From contig CAZHGE010000006.1 of NCBI GenBank assembly GCA_964531805.1, positions 1 to 53,725 on the forward strand: DNA of 53,725 nt, given 5' to 3'. Made by a program: the position numbers and the translations under genes. The notes under the pieces were generated by a model. The model saw only the letters and a program-made list of their open reading frames with translations. It searched no databases and had not been told where the DNA came from. Origin of the DNA: RGIG8767 sp964531805. Its GTDB lineage: Bacteria; Bacillota; Clostridia; Lachnospirales; Lachnospiraceae. Positions 53,112 to 53,725 of this stretch are shown piece after piece (position 1 is the first letter of the stretch; each line of letters opens with the position of its first letter).

Positions 53112-53725
53112 TTAAGCATCTGTGCTATAGTTAGGTGCTTCTTTTGTAATATGAATGTCATGTGGATGACTTTCTTTTAAGGAAGCAGCAGAAATCTTAA
53201 CAAATCTGCCTCTTTCTTTTAACTCTTCAATCGTTGGGCATCCACAATAACCCATACCAGAGCGAAGACCGCCAAGCAACTGGAATACAGTATCTTCTAC
53301 AAGACCCTTGTATGCAACTCGTCCTTCTACACCTTCTGGAACCAGTTTCTTCGCATTGGTCTGGAAGTAACGGTCTTTACTTCCGTTTTCCATCGCTGCA
53401 ATAGATCCCATACCACGGTATACTTTATATTTTCTACCCTGGAATAATTCAAATGTTCCCGGGCTTTCATCACATCCAGCAAACATACTACCCATCATAC
53501 ATACATTACCGCCAGCTGCGATTGCTTTTGTAATATCACCTGAGTATTTAATACCACCGTCTGCAATAATCGGAATACCAAACTCTTTTGCTACTGCATA
53601 GCAGTCCATAATAGCAGAAATCTGTGGAACACCAATACCTGCAACAACACGTGTTGTACAAATAGAACCAGGTCCGATACCAACCTTAACTGCATCTGCG
53701 CCTGCTTCAATTAACGCGCGTGTTG
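53112..53725 (-). CDS. guaB: inosine-5'-monophosphate dehydrogenase, C-terminal part (runs off the window)
   Basis: The last ~204 residues of IMP dehydrogenase, which converts IMP to XMP in GMP synthesis. The catalytic loop GIGPGSICTTRVVAGIGVPQ with its cysteine, the IPIIADGGIKYSGD phosphate-binding segment, and the flap with YRGMGSIAAM are visible. The frame is open to the right edge, so the 5' part lies outside the window. Confidence 0.96.
   Translation of the reverse strand, partial: TRALIEAGADAVKVGIGPGSICTTRVVAGIGVPQISAIMDCYAVAKEFGIPIIADGGIKYSGDITKAIAAGGNVCMMGSMFAGCDESPGTFELFQGRKYKVYRGMGSIAAMENGSKDRYFQTNAKKLVPEGVEGRVAYKGLVEDTVFQLLGGLRSGMGYCGCPTIEELKERGRFVKISAASLKESHPHDIHITKEAPNYSTDA

Overview
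The window looks like a chromosomal stretch from an anaerobic, motile Firmicute, most likely a Lachnospiraceae-type clostridium (Roseburia/Agathobacter/Butyrivibrio-like). The grounds are low-to-moderate GC, strong AGGAGG ribosome-binding sites, the three [FeFe]-hydrogenase maturases, AddAB instead of RecBCD, a split transketolase, chemoreceptors, and several clostridial families of unknown role. Genus is inference. No rRNA, tRNA, CRISPR array, insertion sequence or prophage was seen.

Left part (1-11.9 kb, all minus strand): a monosaccharide ABC transporter (binding protein, ATPase, permease) with a methyl-accepting chemotaxis receptor just downstream. Upstream lies a tightly overlapping sensing operon: membrane-anchored sugar-binding protein, LytS/YesM-type histidine kinase, YesN-type AraC response regulator, and a second membrane-anchored binding protein. 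This resembles the XylFII-LytS/YesN three-component sugar sensors of clostridia and probably controls the adjacent transporter. A small P-loop nucleotide kinase gene leads that operon.

11.9-21.4 kb: an intergenic region with stem-loop repeats and a nested inverted repeat; a His-less HPr-like protein; a DNA-metabolism protein plus radical SAM repair protein behind two LexA/DinR-type boxes; a CAAX-like protease and a HAD phosphatase; a small toxin-antitoxin pair; hydE-hydG-hydF; then, divergently, a TPP riboswitch and thiT, with a fourth copy of the dispersed repeat inside the riboswitch leader.

22-35 kb: a large hybrid sensor kinase, addA and addB (recombinational repair), a soluble CZB-domain chemoreceptor, and a uracil/xanthine permease.

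35.5-39 kb: a TetR regulator, an Rpn-type PD-(D/E)XK nuclease with a 21-bp repeat-encoded coiled-coil tail, and a deletion scar where the start of a CpsB/YwqE-type tyrosine phosphatase gene is joined out of frame to the end of a UDP-galactopyranose mutase gene, the apparent remnant of a surface-polysaccharide locus. A divergent XRE regulator sits beside three copies of a palindromic operator-like motif.

39-53.7 kb: DUF2225, MocR-type regulator and DUF6062 genes in a row; glnS; a GGDEF/EAL protein translationally coupled to a DHH phosphoesterase; a DUF2142-like membrane protein; an AraR-like GntR/LacI hybrid regulator downstream of the two transketolase halves, whose upstream region carries palindromes that could be its operators; and the 3' part of guaB running off the right edge.
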